Assembly (NCBI GenBank): GCA_018842655.1 | Contig: JAGTWN010000004.1 | Span: 806,001 to 870,000 of the forward strand | Reading direction: 5' to 3' | DNA from: Candidatus Pantoea haifensis | GTDB lineage: Bacteria > Pseudomonadota > Gammaproteobacteria > Enterobacterales > Enterobacteriaceae | DNA length: 64,000 bases | Part shown: one piece after another, positions 33,168-43,448 of the stretch | Layout: the number at the start of each line of letters is the position of its first letter | Numbering within the stretch: position 1 is the first letter of the stretch | Program-made: the position numbers and the translations under genes | Notes under the pieces: generated by a model | Seen by the model: the letters and a program-made list of their open reading frames with translations, nothing else | Databases searched by the model: none | Told to the model about the DNA's origin: nothing

Positions 33168-33929
33168 TTAACGAGCCAGCCAGCCACCATCCACCGCAAT
33201 GGTATAGCCGTTGATATAGTCGGAGGCAGCAGAGGCTAAAAAGACCACGGGTCCCATCATGTCATCCGGATCGCCCCAGCGACCTGCGGGAATACGCGCC
33301 AAAATTTCTTCGCTGCGCGATTCATCATTCCGCAACTGTTCGGTATTGTTCGTTGCCATATAGCCAGGCGCAATCGCATTGACGTTGATATTGTGTTTCG
33401 CCCATTCGTTGGCCATCAGACGGGTTAAGCCCATTACTGCGCTTTTTGATGCAGTATAAGAAGGGACACGGATACCGCCCTGAAATGACAACATTGAGGC
33501 GATATTGATGATCTTCCCGCCGTGCCCCTGAGCAATAAACTGGCGCGCAACCTGCTGTGACAAAAAGAACACGCTTTTGCTGTTGATATTCATCACATCA
33601 TCCCAGTCCTGCTCGCTAAAGTTCAGCGCATCTTCGCGGCGAATAATGCCAGCGTTGTTCACCAGGATGTCTATTTTTCCAGCAGCGGCGAGAGCCTGTT
33701 CTACCACTGTAGAAACGATGTCAGGACGAGTAAGATCGGCCTGTACCGACCAAAACTGACGACCCAAAGCTTCTACTTTGCTTTGTGTCTCATCAGGACC
33801 GGCGCGATTTACGCCGATGATGTCACAACCCGCCTGTGCCAGTCCGATCGCCATTCCCTGGCCCAGCCCGGTATTGCAGCCCGTTACCAGCGCCACTTTG
33901 CCTTCCAGGTTAAACGCGTTCAGTATCAT
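33168..33929 (-). CDS. kduD: 2-dehydro-3-deoxy-D-gluconate 5-dehydrogenase KduD
   Basis: 253 residues, SDR that reduces 2,5-diketo-3-deoxygluconate to 2-keto-3-deoxygluconate in pectin/uronate catabolism. The nucleotide loop is TGCNTGLGQG (16-25), then NNAGI, the catalytic serine in NIASMLSF and SYTASKSAVMG, with the C-terminal YINGYTIAVDGGW. Its length equals E. coli KduD. It follows kduI by 15 bp on the same strand and shares its promoter and KdgR box. Confidence 0.95.
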   Translation of the reverse strand: MILNAFNLEGKVALVTGCNTGLGQGMAIGLAQAGCDIIGVNRAGPDETQSKVEALGRQFWSVQADLTRPDIVSTVVEQALAAAGKIDILVNNAGIIRREDALNFSEQDWDDVMNINSKSVFFLSQQVARQFIAQGHGGKIINIASMLSFQGGIRVPSYTASKSAVMGLTRLMANEWAKHNINVNAIAPGYMATNNTEQLRNDESRSEEILARIPAGRWGDPDDMMGPVVFLASAASDYINGYTIAVDGGWLAR

Positions 33930-33944
33930 CTTGTTCTCCTCTGC

Positions 33945-34781
33945 TTAGCGCAGTTCGCTAATTTTGACGTGGTCCATGTCATCAAACACCTGATTTTCAC
34001 CAATCATGCCCCAGATAAAGGTATAACGCTGCGTGCCCACGCCAGCATGGATAGACCAGCTGGGAGAGATCACCGCCTGTTCGTTATGTACCAGCAAATG
34101 ACGTGTTTCTTGCGGCTGCCCCATCATGTGGAACACGGCGGTCTCGTCACTCATATCAAAATAGAAATAGACCTCCATGCGGCGTTCATGGGTATGGCAC
34201 GGCATGGTGTTCCATAAGCTGCCTTCTTCCAGTTTGGTCAGTCCCATGGTGAGCTGGCAGGTTGGCAGTACGTCCGGCACGATAAACTTATTGATGGTGC
34301 GGCGGTTAGAGGTCGCGGCATCGCCGAGCGTGGTGGAAGAGGCTTCCTGCAACGTGATTTTCTTATCAGGGAAAGTGGTGTGAGCGGGGGCGCTGTTGTA
34401 ATAAAACTTGGCAGGCTGCGCGGGGCTGGCGCTGCGAAACACCAGATTGCGAGCGCCTTTGCCGACGTAAAGCGCCTCCTGATGACCTATTTCCCAGGTT
34501 TTACCGTCGACTTCCACCAGGCCAGTACCGCCTACGTTAATCACGCCAAGCTCGCGTCGTTCCAGGAAGTAGCTCACGCCGAGCTGTTTCCCGAGGTCGT
34601 CCCCAAAAGAGACCGCTTTGTCTACCGGCATCACACCGCCAATGATGATGCGATCAATGTGGCTATAGGTCAGGGTGTAAGTATCGGCATCGAAGATTTT
34701 TTCAATCAGAAATTCACGACGCAGTGCGGTGGTATCAAGCTGCTTAGCGTGGTCGCTATGAATGCTTTGACGAACGTCCAT
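33945..34781 (-). CDS. kduI: 5-dehydro-4-deoxy-D-glucuronate isomerase KduI
   Basis: 278 residues, isomerises 5-keto-4-deoxyuronate to 2,5-diketo-3-deoxygluconate. It is a double-cupin zinc enzyme; the metal-binding stretch [17 protein letters not shown] and the preceding [13 protein letters not shown] are visible. The start at 34781 ([11 protein letters not shown]) matches the E. coli length and is preceded by GAGG; the ten-residue longer frame is rejected. Operon kduI-kduD with a KdgR box at 34869. Together with kduD it suggests use of plant pectin fragments or hexuronates. Confidence 0.95.
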   Translation of the reverse strand: MDVRQSIHSDHAKQLDTTALRREFLIEKIFDADTYTLTYSHIDRIIIGGVMPVDKAVSFGDDLGKQLGVSYFLERRELGVINVGGTGLVEVDGKTWEIGHQEALYVGKGARNLVFRSASPAQPAKFYYNSAPAHTTFPDKKITLQEASSTTLGDAATSNRRTINKFIVPDVLPTCQLTMGLTKLEEGSLWNTMPCHTHERRMEVYFYFDMSDETAVFHMMGQPQETRHLLVHNEQAVISPSWSIHAGVGTQRYTFIWGMIGENQVFDDMDHVKISELR

Positions 34782-34868
34782 CTCAGGCCTCTCTACAAAA
34801 GGATTATGCACGCCCCGGCTGGGGTCTCTTTGCGCATCTTAGGCAGAGTGAATTACGAATTCAATTAA

Positions 34869-34888
34869 AATGAAACGTTGTTTTATTT
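34869..34888 (-). promoter_or_regulatory. KdgR operator of kduI
   Basis: AATGAAACGTTGTTTTATTT fits every position of the KdgR consensus I remember (AATRAAAYRYYRTTTYATTT). It lies 88 bp upstream of the kduI start, the usual region for a promoter operator. It should repress kduID until 2-keto-3-deoxygluconate is present. Confidence 0.75.
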
Positions 34889-34925
34889 ATTTGCGGGGAG
34901 ATCAATTCTGCGCAATGTTATTGAT

Positions 34926-34949
34926 AAAAAGCCCGCCGGAAAGCGGGCT
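34926..34949 (-). terminator. Intrinsic terminator of hxpB
   Basis: AGCCCGC (34930-34936) / GCGGGCT (34943-34949) with a six-base loop; A5 on the plus strand gives the T-run for the minus transcript. It is five bases from the hxpB stop. Confidence 0.85.
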
Positions 34950-34953
34950 GTTT

Positions 34954-35622
34954 TTAACCTTGCAGGTGCGCTGCCGTCAGTTGCGTAAGATCGCTAAGTT
35001 TAACCTCTGCCAGCGACCAGCGCGGATCATCGCGGTGTTCTGCGGCGGGTACAACAATTGAACGCATACGCGCCGCTTTGGTTGCAATCATTCCGTTGAA
35101 AGAATCTTCAAGCGTCACGCAGTTTAGCGGATCGATGCCAAGTTTAGCCGCGGCATCCAGGTAAACCTGTGGGTGCGGTTTGCTGTAAGGTAACGCTTCT
35201 GCTGACACCAGAACATCAAAGTAAGAACGTAAACTGAAGAGCGCCAACACGCGCTCCAGCATGTGCAGCGGCGAAGCCGAAACCAGGCCAATTTTCAGGC
35301 CCTGCTGCTGGCACAGTTGCAGCGCAGCTTCAACGCCAGGTAATAAAGGGCGCGTCTCTTCGATTAAATTCAACGCGCGGGTGATGATCCGGTCAGTGAC
35401 CTCTTGTTGACTCGGCCCGCTCCACGGCAACGTTTCGTACCACATCCGCACAACCTGATCGATGCGCAGGCCGAGCGTATCGGGTAATTCGCTGCGGCGC
35501 GTCAGGTCGACGTCCAGCGTTGAAAAAATATCCATTTCAGCCTGATCCCACAGCGGTTCGGAATCAACAATTAATCCATCCATATCAAACAAGGCAGCAA
35601 GAACAGGGCGGTGATAAGACAT
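34954..35622 (-). CDS. hxpB: Hexitol/2-deoxyglucose-6-phosphate phosphatase HxpB (YniC), HAD family
   Basis: 222 residues, the length of E. coli HxpB (YniC). HAD motif I is FDMDGLIVDSE with the nucleophile Asp13, motif II is in LVSASP, and motifs III/IV lie in SKPHPQVYLDAA and CVTLEDSFNG. It dephosphorylates small sugar phosphates in the cytoplasm. Start 35622 follows AAGGAGAT. The gene is intact. Confidence 0.93.
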   Translation of the reverse strand: MSYHRPVLAALFDMDGLIVDSEPLWDQAEMDIFSTLDVDLTRRSELPDTLGLRIDQVVRMWYETLPWSGPSQQEVTDRIITRALNLIEETRPLLPGVEAALQLCQQQGLKIGLVSASPLHMLERVLALFSLRSYFDVLVSAEALPYSKPHPQVYLDAAAKLGIDPLNCVTLEDSFNGMIATKAARMRSIVVPAAEHRDDPRWSLAEVKLSDLTQLTAAHLQG

Positions 35623-35777
35623 TTGGCATCTCCTTGAGAAATTTGCGCTACCTTAGCACGAACGTTCGGCGCGGGTATTGCCAGCGCATACGCGCTGCAG
35701 CCTGCTCATTTTTTTGGGAAATTTTTCTGAGCGCAGGTAGACTTAGTGCACATTGGATTTTGGGTTCAGGAGATATT

Positions 35778-36314
35778 ATGACCTATCAACAGGCTGGCCG
35801 CATCGCCATCCTTAAGCGTGTGGCTGGCTGGGTGATCTTTTTACTGGCGCTGTTGTCCACGGTAATTTCCGTGCTGAGTTTTATGTTCAGGCACAGTGAG
35901 AAACAGCCCGGCATTGATGCGGTAATGCTGGATTTTATCCATGTCATCATTGATATGATTCGTTTTAACACGCCATTCCTGAGCTTTTTCTGGCACAACT
36001 CACCAGTGCCTGAGTTCAACGGAGAAATGAATATCGGTTTCTGGATCATCTACATTCTGGTGTTTGTCGGCCTGGCGCTGGAAGCCTCTGGCGCACGGAT
36101 GGGACGCCAGGCTCGTCACATAAAAGAAGGCATTGAAGATCAACTGATCCTGGAACAGGCCAAAGGCAGCGAAGGGCGCACACGCCAGCAACTTGAAGAA
36201 AAAGTGCGGGTCCCTCGCCACACTATTTTTTTACAGATTTTCCCACTCTATATTTTGCCGATCGTGATTGCGATTGCAGGCTACTTTGTCCTGTCGCTGC
36301 TGGGATTTTTATAA
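35778..36314 (+). CDS. yniB: Inner-membrane protein YniB
   Basis: 178 residues with two N-terminal and two C-terminal hydrophobic spans separated by a charged region (RQARHIKEGIEDQLILEQAKG). The sequence matches YniB of enterobacteria, a membrane protein of unknown function. ATG 35778 follows AGGAGATATT. It ends five bases before the convergent yniA stop with no room for a separate terminator. Confidence 0.88.
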   Translation: MTYQQAGRIAILKRVAGWVIFLLALLSTVISVLSFMFRHSEKQPGIDAVMLDFIHVIIDMIRFNTPFLSFFWHNSPVPEFNGEMNIGFWIIYILVFVGLALEASGARMGRQARHIKEGIEDQLILEQAKGSEGRTRQQLEEKVRVPRHTIFLQIFPLYILPIVIAIAGYFVLSLLGFL

Positions 36315-36318
36315 GTAA

Positions 36319-37212
36319 TCAGGCCGGTTTGGCCTGATGCTGTGCCGCTTCATCCTCATCCAGCAACTGGCCAATAGCGTACTGCGCTTCGCTGAGCCAG
36401 TTGCCACCAAACACGTTGGCGCGGTTCAGCAAATAGTAGAGCTGATAAACCGGTTGACGCTGCGAAAAGCCATCCGGCAACGGCCAGACAGAATGATAAC
36501 CATCAAATATTTGTCGTGGCAGATCGGTATACCAACTCAGCATCGCTAAATCGCATTCGCGATCGCCCCAGTAGCATGCCGGGTCAAATATCCACGGGCC
36601 TTGCGCACTACCGGCAACGTTGGCGGGCCAGAGGTCGCCATGCAGCAGAGAGGGCTGCGGATGGTGGGACGCCAGAACGCGCTGTACACAGGTGACGATG
36701 AGATCGGTGTCACCGTACAAAATTCCTTTTTCAGCAGCAATTTGCAGTTGCCAGCCAATACGCTGCTCTGCAAAAAATACTGACCAGCGGCGCAACCAGC
36801 TATTAGGCTGCGGCGTAGTGGTAATGTTGTTATCGAAATCAAGGCCGAACTGCATTTGCTCGCTCCACTGATGCAGTTGCGCCAGCTGCTGGCCCAGTTG
36901 AAAGGCGCTGCGATCGTCAAGCGGTTGCGGGGCAATGTACTCAAGCAATAAAAAACTGTCGTCACGGTAGCTGTCAACGCCGTACACCCTGGGAACACGC
37001 ACGGTTTGCGTTCGCTCAAGAAGGGCCAGTTGATCGGCTTCCCACGTAAACAGTGAGAGCATGTCGCGGTGATTACATTTTACGAAAACATCATGTTCAC
37101 CATAACGAATATGCCAGGCAGGATGCACATCCCCACCGGGAAGTTCATGGCGTTGCGTGATTTCGGCGTTGCCTAACTGCTCGCTTAACAGACGACTAAT
37201 GGCTGACCACAT
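36319..37212 (-). CDS. yniA: Fructosamine kinase family protein YniA
   Basis: 297 residues, kinase-like fold of the fructosamine/ketosamine-3-kinase family. The phosphate region is LPGGDVHPAWHIRYG and the catalytic motif is SLLHGDLWPANV, followed by the metal-binding FDPACYWGDRECDLA. It may repair glycated proteins, but the substrate in bacteria is uncertain. The start at 37212 has AGAGGAT upstream. Slightly longer than E. coli YniA (about 286), by a few C-terminal residues (HQAKPA). Confidence 0.92.
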   Translation of the reverse strand: MWSAISRLLSEQLGNAEITQRHELPGGDVHPAWHIRYGEHDVFVKCNHRDMLSLFTWEADQLALLERTQTVRVPRVYGVDSYRDDSFLLLEYIAPQPLDDRSAFQLGQQLAQLHQWSEQMQFGLDFDNNITTTPQPNSWLRRWSVFFAEQRIGWQLQIAAEKGILYGDTDLIVTCVQRVLASHHPQPSLLHGDLWPANVAGSAQGPWIFDPACYWGDRECDLAMLSWYTDLPRQIFDGYHSVWPLPDGFSQRQPVYQLYYLLNRANVFGGNWLSEAQYAIGQLLDEDEAAQHQAKPA

Positions 37213-37300
37213 CGGGCTATCCTCTTTATTCGCTGCGTAAGATCGATTTTAACGCTTAAATATTCACCAAAACCAGCGTTGATGCACAGCTTTATTCTGG

Positions 37301-37609
37301 CTAAACGGATGAACTTTTACCGGCGGCGTCGCGTAAGAACGTCTCAAGTGTAGAAATCGTCACTTCAGGCTGCTGTCCCAGCACGCTTTCACCCACTGCT
37401 GTAGCTTGCTGTTGTAAATCGGCCTCATCCAGCGTGCTGACAATGCCAAAGCTATTCGTACCGAGTTCGTGTGGATGGCCTTCATCATCTGTCAGCGTGG
37501 TGGTGAAGCCCGCAGACGTCATGGTGCTGGTCAGTTCCAGAATGTCACTTAGCCCAGACTCCTGAAAATGAAAAGTAACGATATAACGGGTTAACGATTG
37601 GCTGCTCAT
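37301..37609 (-). CDS. ydiZ: GhoS-like (DUF2622) protein YdiZ
   Basis: 102 residues, ferredoxin-like fold of the GhoS endoribonuclease-antitoxin family, shown by TRYIVTFHFQESGLSDIL and GFTTTLTDDEGHPHELGTNSFGIVS. In E. coli ydiZ lies beside pfkB and its role is not known; no toxin gene (GhoT) is next to it here. GAGGTGA precedes two ATG codons; the second (37609) has the better spacing. No pfkB follows it, unlike in E. coli. Confidence 0.8.
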   Translation of the reverse strand: MSSQSLTRYIVTFHFQESGLSDILELTSTMTSAGFTTTLTDDEGHPHELGTNSFGIVSTLDEADLQQQATAVGESVLGQQPEVTISTLETFLRDAAGKSSSV

Positions 37610-37612
37610 CAT

Positions 37613-37960
37613 TCACCTCAATATGATTTTCCTGACCAAATCGTAGTTCAAGATGAAAAAATGGGCGAATTATTAAGGAGATGAGATCAAAGTTTTCTCA
37701 TTTAAGCGAGTAAAGAGATGTAAGTTAATTTTCGCCGGTTGAGAAAAATCTTATCGTTAACGGGATGTCTTTACGTTAAGTGCCGATTATAATGCGCTGC
37801 GTTAATGGGAAAAGTCCTATTAATCAGGGCGTATCAAGGCATTTGCAAAGATTTCACTGGCGTTAATATTTTTTTACAAATCTTACCGTAAATTGCATTG
37901 CTTGACTTGCGAAACGCTTCAAACTCTCCGTTTTTTAAACTGTCGCACGGATCACATTTA
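37613..37960. other. AT-rich gap between ydiZ and ydiY
   Basis: 348 bp that must hold the divergent promoters. I see no gene remnant in any frame, and in particular no sign of pfkB, which occupies this place in E. coli. Confidence 0.5.
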
Positions 37961-38722
37961 ATGAAAGCCTTAAACAAGCTGTCTGCTGTTCTTTTGCTCT
38001 CTGCTGGCGCGTTTTGCCATCAGGCATTGGCTGATAACAACGTTTTTACCTCTATGGATGACCCTTCCACAGCCAAAAAACCGTTTGATGGATCAGCGTC
38101 TGCGGGTTACCTGGCGCAAACCGGTAACACCACCAGCTCATCGCTGACTGCGCAAACCAATATGACATGGTATCAATCTTCCATGGCTTACAGCTTGTGG
38201 GGTAATGCTGCAAATACCTCATCAAATGATGAACGCTCCTCTGAAACCTATAACATTGGTGGCCGTAGCCGTTATAACATCAGCAATTACGACTACCTGT
38301 TTGGCCAGGCGAGTTGGCTGAGCGATCGTTTCAACGGTTATGACTCACGTGATGTTCTGACGGCGGGTTACGGTCGTCAGATCCTGAACGGCCCGGTGCA
38401 TTCGCTGCGTGCTGAATTCGGTCCGGGTGTGCGTTACGATGATTTTCATGATGGCGGCCACGAAACCAAAGCGTTGGGTTATGGCGCTGTCAGCTACCAG
38501 TGGCAACTCACCGATACCACCAAATTCATCCAGGGTGTTTCTGTGCTGAGCAGCTTTGGCGAAGATACCACGGTGAACTCAGAAACCGGTTTGCAGGTCG
38601 CTATCAACGAACATTTTGCCCTTAAACTGGCTTATAACGTGACCTGGAATAACAATCCGCCAGAATCGGCGCCGGATCGTACCGACACCAAAACCTCGAT
38701 CATGCTCTCTTACGCGATGTAA
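37961..38722 (+). CDS. ydiY: DUF481 outer-membrane protein YdiY
   Basis: 253 residues. A signal peptide (MKALNKLSAVLLLSAGAFCH then QALA) precedes a beta-barrel pattern of DUF481: GSASAGYLAQTGNTTSSSL, NYDYLFGQASWLSDRFNGYD, SLRAEFGPGVRYDDF, and a final SIMLSYAM. E. coli YdiY has 252 residues and is acid-inducible, with unknown function. ATG 37961 follows a weak ribosome site. A strong terminator follows at 38745. It is intact. Confidence 0.92.
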   Translation: MKALNKLSAVLLLSAGAFCHQALADNNVFTSMDDPSTAKKPFDGSASAGYLAQTGNTTSSSLTAQTNMTWYQSSMAYSLWGNAANTSSNDERSSETYNIGGRSRYNISNYDYLFGQASWLSDRFNGYDSRDVLTAGYGRQILNGPVHSLRAEFGPGVRYDDFHDGGHETKALGYGAVSYQWQLTDTTKFIQGVSVLSSFGEDTTVNSETGLQVAINEHFALKLAYNVTWNNNPPESAPDRTDTKTSIMLSYAM

Positions 38723-38744
38723 GCGTTGGTACGCGACATCCGTT

Positions 38745-38779
38745 AAAGCAGCCGGGTATGATACCCGGCTGCTTTTTTT
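38745..38779 (+). terminator. Intrinsic terminator of ydiY
   Basis: AAAGCAGCCGGGTA / TACCCGGCTGCTTT with a TGA loop, ending in T7. It separates ydiY from the thrS transcript. Confidence 0.9.
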
Positions 38780-38924
38780 GATCTCTCCGAGGCTTAGCGA
38801 AAAAGCATGGGTTTTGATCGTCAGCCAAAACTGCTATTATCTGCGCCGCACTACAATCCTGGCGTCATTCCGACAATGTGGGTCTGACATCACGCCAGGC
38901 AATCAAATTTACTCAATGTTGCAT

Positions 38925-38945
38925 GTAGGCTTTCGTGTGGCTTAC
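38925..38945 (+). promoter_or_regulatory. Putative thrS translational operator (anticodon-arm mimic)
   Basis: GTAGGC (38925-38930) and GCTTAC (38940-38945) form a six-pair stem, two of them G-U, around a nine-base loop TTTCGTGTG that holds CGT, the threonine anticodon of one tRNA. It is 21 bases before the thrS ATG. In E. coli, ThrRS binds such a leader stem to block its own translation, so a conserved operator is likely. Confidence 0.6.
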
Positions 38946-38966
38946 CACTGCAATTAAGGATATGAA

Positions 38967-40893
38967 ATGCCTGTAATTACGCTTCCTGATGGCAGCCAGC
39001 GCGTTTATGACCGCCCTGTCAGCGTCATGGATATCGCACTTGATATCGGCCCTGGTTTAGCCAAAGCCTGTATTGCCGGTCGTGTGAACGGCGAGCTGGT
39101 CGATTCGGTTGATCCCATTACTGAAGATGCATCTGTCGCAATTATTACTGCGAAAGATGAAGCCGGTCTGGAAATCATCCGTCACTCTTGCGCGCACCTG
39201 TTAGGTCATGCGATTAAGCAGCTGTGGCCAGACACCAAAATGGCGATCGGTCCGGTAATTGATAACGGCTTCTATTATGATGTCGACATCGATCGTACCC
39301 TGACCCAGGAAGATATCGACCTGCTGGAGAAACGCATGCATCAGTTGGCTGAGTCCAACTACGATGTGGTGAAGAAAAAGTCAGCTGGCAGGAAGCGCGC
39401 GACGTGTTCGCTGCGCGTGGTGAAGTCTATAAAACCACTATCCTTGATGAAAATATCAGCCACGACGATCGTCCTGGCCTTTATCATCATGAAGAATACA
39501 TTGACATGTGCCGCGGTCCGCACGTGCCAAATATGCGTTTCTGCCATCATTTCAAACTGCAGAAAATCTCAGGTGCTTACTGGCGCGGTGACAGCAATAA
39601 CAAAATGCTGCAGCGCATTTATGGTACGGCCTGGGCAGACAAAAAACAGCTGGCAGCCTATCTGCAGCGTCTGGAAGAGGCCGCAAAACGCGACCATCGT
39701 AAGATTGGTAAGCAGCTTGATCTCTACCATATGCAGGAAGAAGCGCCGGGCATGGTGTTCTGGCACAACGATGGCTGGACCATCTTCCGCGAGCTGGAAG
39801 TGTTTGTTCGTAGCAAACTGAAAGAATATCAGTATCAAGAAGTTAAAGGTCCGTTTATGATGGACCGCGTGCTGTGGGAAAAACCGGGCACTGGGAGAAC
39901 TATAAAGAAGCGATGTTCACCACCTCTTCAGAGAACCGCGAATATTGCATCAAGCCGATGAACTGCCCAGGCCATGTACAGATTTTTAATCAGGGCCTGA
40001 AATCGTATCGTGACCTGCCGCTGCGTATGGCAGAGTTTGGCAGTTGTCACCGTAACGAGCCATCAGGAGCACTGCATGGCCTGATGCGTGTGCGGGGTTT
40101 CACTCAGGATGACGCCCACGTTTTCTGTACTGAAGAGCAGGTGCGTGATGAAGTAAATAGCTGTATTCGCATGGTTTATGACATGTACAGCACCTTCGGC
40201 TTTGAAAAGATTGTGGTGAAACTTTCCACCCGTCCGGAAAAGCGCATCGGTACGGATGAAATGTGGGATCGTGCTGAAGAAGATCTGGCAGCCGCGCTGA
40301 ACGAAAACAACATTGAGTTTGAGTTCCAGCCAGGCGAAGGTGCCTTCTATGGCCCGAAAATTGAGTTTACTCTGTACGATTGCCTCGATCGTGCCTGGCA
40401 GTGCGGAACAGTTCAGCTAGACTTCTCCCTGCCGAAGCGTCTTGATGCCACGTATGTTGGCGAAAACAACGATCGCCAGACGCCAGTGATGATTCACCGT
40501 GCGATTCTGGGTTCAATGGAACGCTTTATTGGCATTTTGACCGAGGAGTTTGCCGGTTTCTTCCCAAGCTGGTTGGCACCGATGCAGGCTGTGGTAATGA
40601 ATATTACCGACGGACAAGCAGAATATGTTGAGACTTTGACACGTAAATTGCAGAATGCTGGCATTCGTGTGAAAGCGGACTTGAGAAACGAGAAGATAGG
40701 CTTTAAAATCCGCGAGCACACATTACGTCGCGTCCCTTATATGTTGGTCTGCGGTGACAAAGAGGTGGAAGCTGGCAAAGTAGCCGTTCGCACCTGCCGT
40801 GGTAAAGACCTTGGGTCGATGGATGTTGATGTGTTTGTTGAGAAGCTGCAACAAGAGATTCGCAGCCGAAATCTTCACCAATTGGAGGAATAA
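38967..40893 (+). CDS. thrS: Threonyl-tRNA synthetase ThrS; two apparent frameshifts
   Basis: Class II aminoacyl-tRNA synthetase charging tRNA-Thr. In order: TGS domain ([15 protein letters not shown]), the editing domain with [16 protein letters not shown], the catalytic core with [25 protein letters not shown] and FYGPKIEF, and the anticodon domain [20 protein letters not shown]. The frame breaks at the A5 runs 39375-39379 and 39879-39883. One A in each restores the conserved joins and gives 642 residues, the exact length I recall for E. coli ThrS. The gene is essential, so these must be sequencing losses. AAGGAT precedes the ATG. Confidence 0.96.
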
Positions 40894-41448
<555 letters not shown>

Positions 41449-41460
41449 GCTTTCAAGTAA

Positions 41461-41745
<285 letters not shown>

Positions 41746-41784
41746 GTCAATTTTTTTAACAGAATATAGAACAGGAGAGCTCAC

Positions 41785-42139
41785 ATGGCTCGCGTTAAAC
41801 GTGGTGTAGTTGCTCGCGCACGTCACAAAAAATCTTAAAACAAGCTAAAGGCTATTACGGTGCACGTTCACGTGTATACCGCGTTGCCTTCCAGGCTGTT
41901 ATCAAAGCTGGTCAGTATGCTTACCGTGACCGTCGTCAACGTAAGCGTCAGTTCCGTCAGCTGTGGATCGCACGTATCAACGCTGCGGCGCGTCAGAACG
42001 GTATGTCTTACAGCCGTTTCATCAATGGTCTGAAAAAGCAGCCATTGAAATTGACCGTAAAATCCTGGCTGACATCGCCGTATTCGACAAAGTGACATTT
42101 ACTGCACTGGTTGAAAAAGCGAAATCAGCTCTGGCGTAA
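41785..42139 (+). CDS. rplT: 50S ribosomal protein L20; two apparent frameshifts
   Basis: L20 is needed for early 50S assembly and regulates its operon. The translation starts [16 protein letters not shown], but a TAA appears at once. Frame losses lie at the A6 run 41827-41832 and the A5 run 42033-42037. Adding one A to each gives 118 residues, the length I recall for E. coli L20, with [20 protein letters not shown] and [18 protein letters not shown] in the middle and VEKAKSALA at the end. Because of the early stop it appears as no long reading frame. AGGAGAG precedes ATG 41785. Confidence 0.94.
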
Positions 42140-42146
42140 GTCAGAT

Positions 42147-42171
42147 AAAAAAGGGAGCTTGCTCCTTTTTT
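42147..42171 (+). terminator. Intrinsic terminator of the thrS-rplT transcript
   Basis: GGAG/CTCC stem with a CTTG loop, extended by facing A6 and T6 runs. It lies 7 bases beyond the rplT stop and upstream of pheM. Confidence 0.75.
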
Positions 42172-42259
42172 ATTGCCTGTAACTCATGCAAAAGATTGAC
42201 ATTTTCGCCGTTGGGCATTTCAATAGTGCCGTTCATTTGATGACAAGGTAACTGCAAGC

Positions 42260-42304
42260 ATGAATGCTGCTATTTTCCGTTTCTTTTTTTACTTTAGCGC
42301 CTGA
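42260..42304 (+). CDS. pheM: pheST leader peptide PheM
   Basis: 14-residue peptide MNAAIFRFFFYFSA, with five Phe. It is nearly identical to the E. coli PheM leader (one residue differs, by memory). Ribosome stalling at the Phe codons under Phe-tRNA shortage controls attenuation of pheST. AAGGTAA lies upstream of the ATG and the terminator at 42352 follows. Confidence 0.93.
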   Translation: MNAAIFRFFFYFSA

Positions 42305-42351
42305 CAGTCAGGGGCTTTTGCGCATAAGAAAAGAAACGAAAAATCGCGCCG

Positions 42352-42377
42352 AAAGCCTCCCTCGTGGAGGCTTTTTT
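42352..42377 (+). terminator. pheST attenuator terminator
   Basis: AAAGCCTCC / GGAGGCTTT stem with a five-base loop, then T6. It lies between the pheM stop and pheS, where the E. coli attenuator is located. The preceding TCAGGGGC segment could join an antiterminator, but I did not fold it. Confidence 0.85.
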
Positions 42378-42451
42378 GTTTTTGGCGATAGCACATTGGA
42401 TCTAAAGGTCCCAACGAGAACTGACCAGCCTGACTGGAAGAAGAGGAAAAC

Positions 42452-43434
<983 letters not shown>

Positions 43435-43448
43435 GGGCAGGTTATCCA

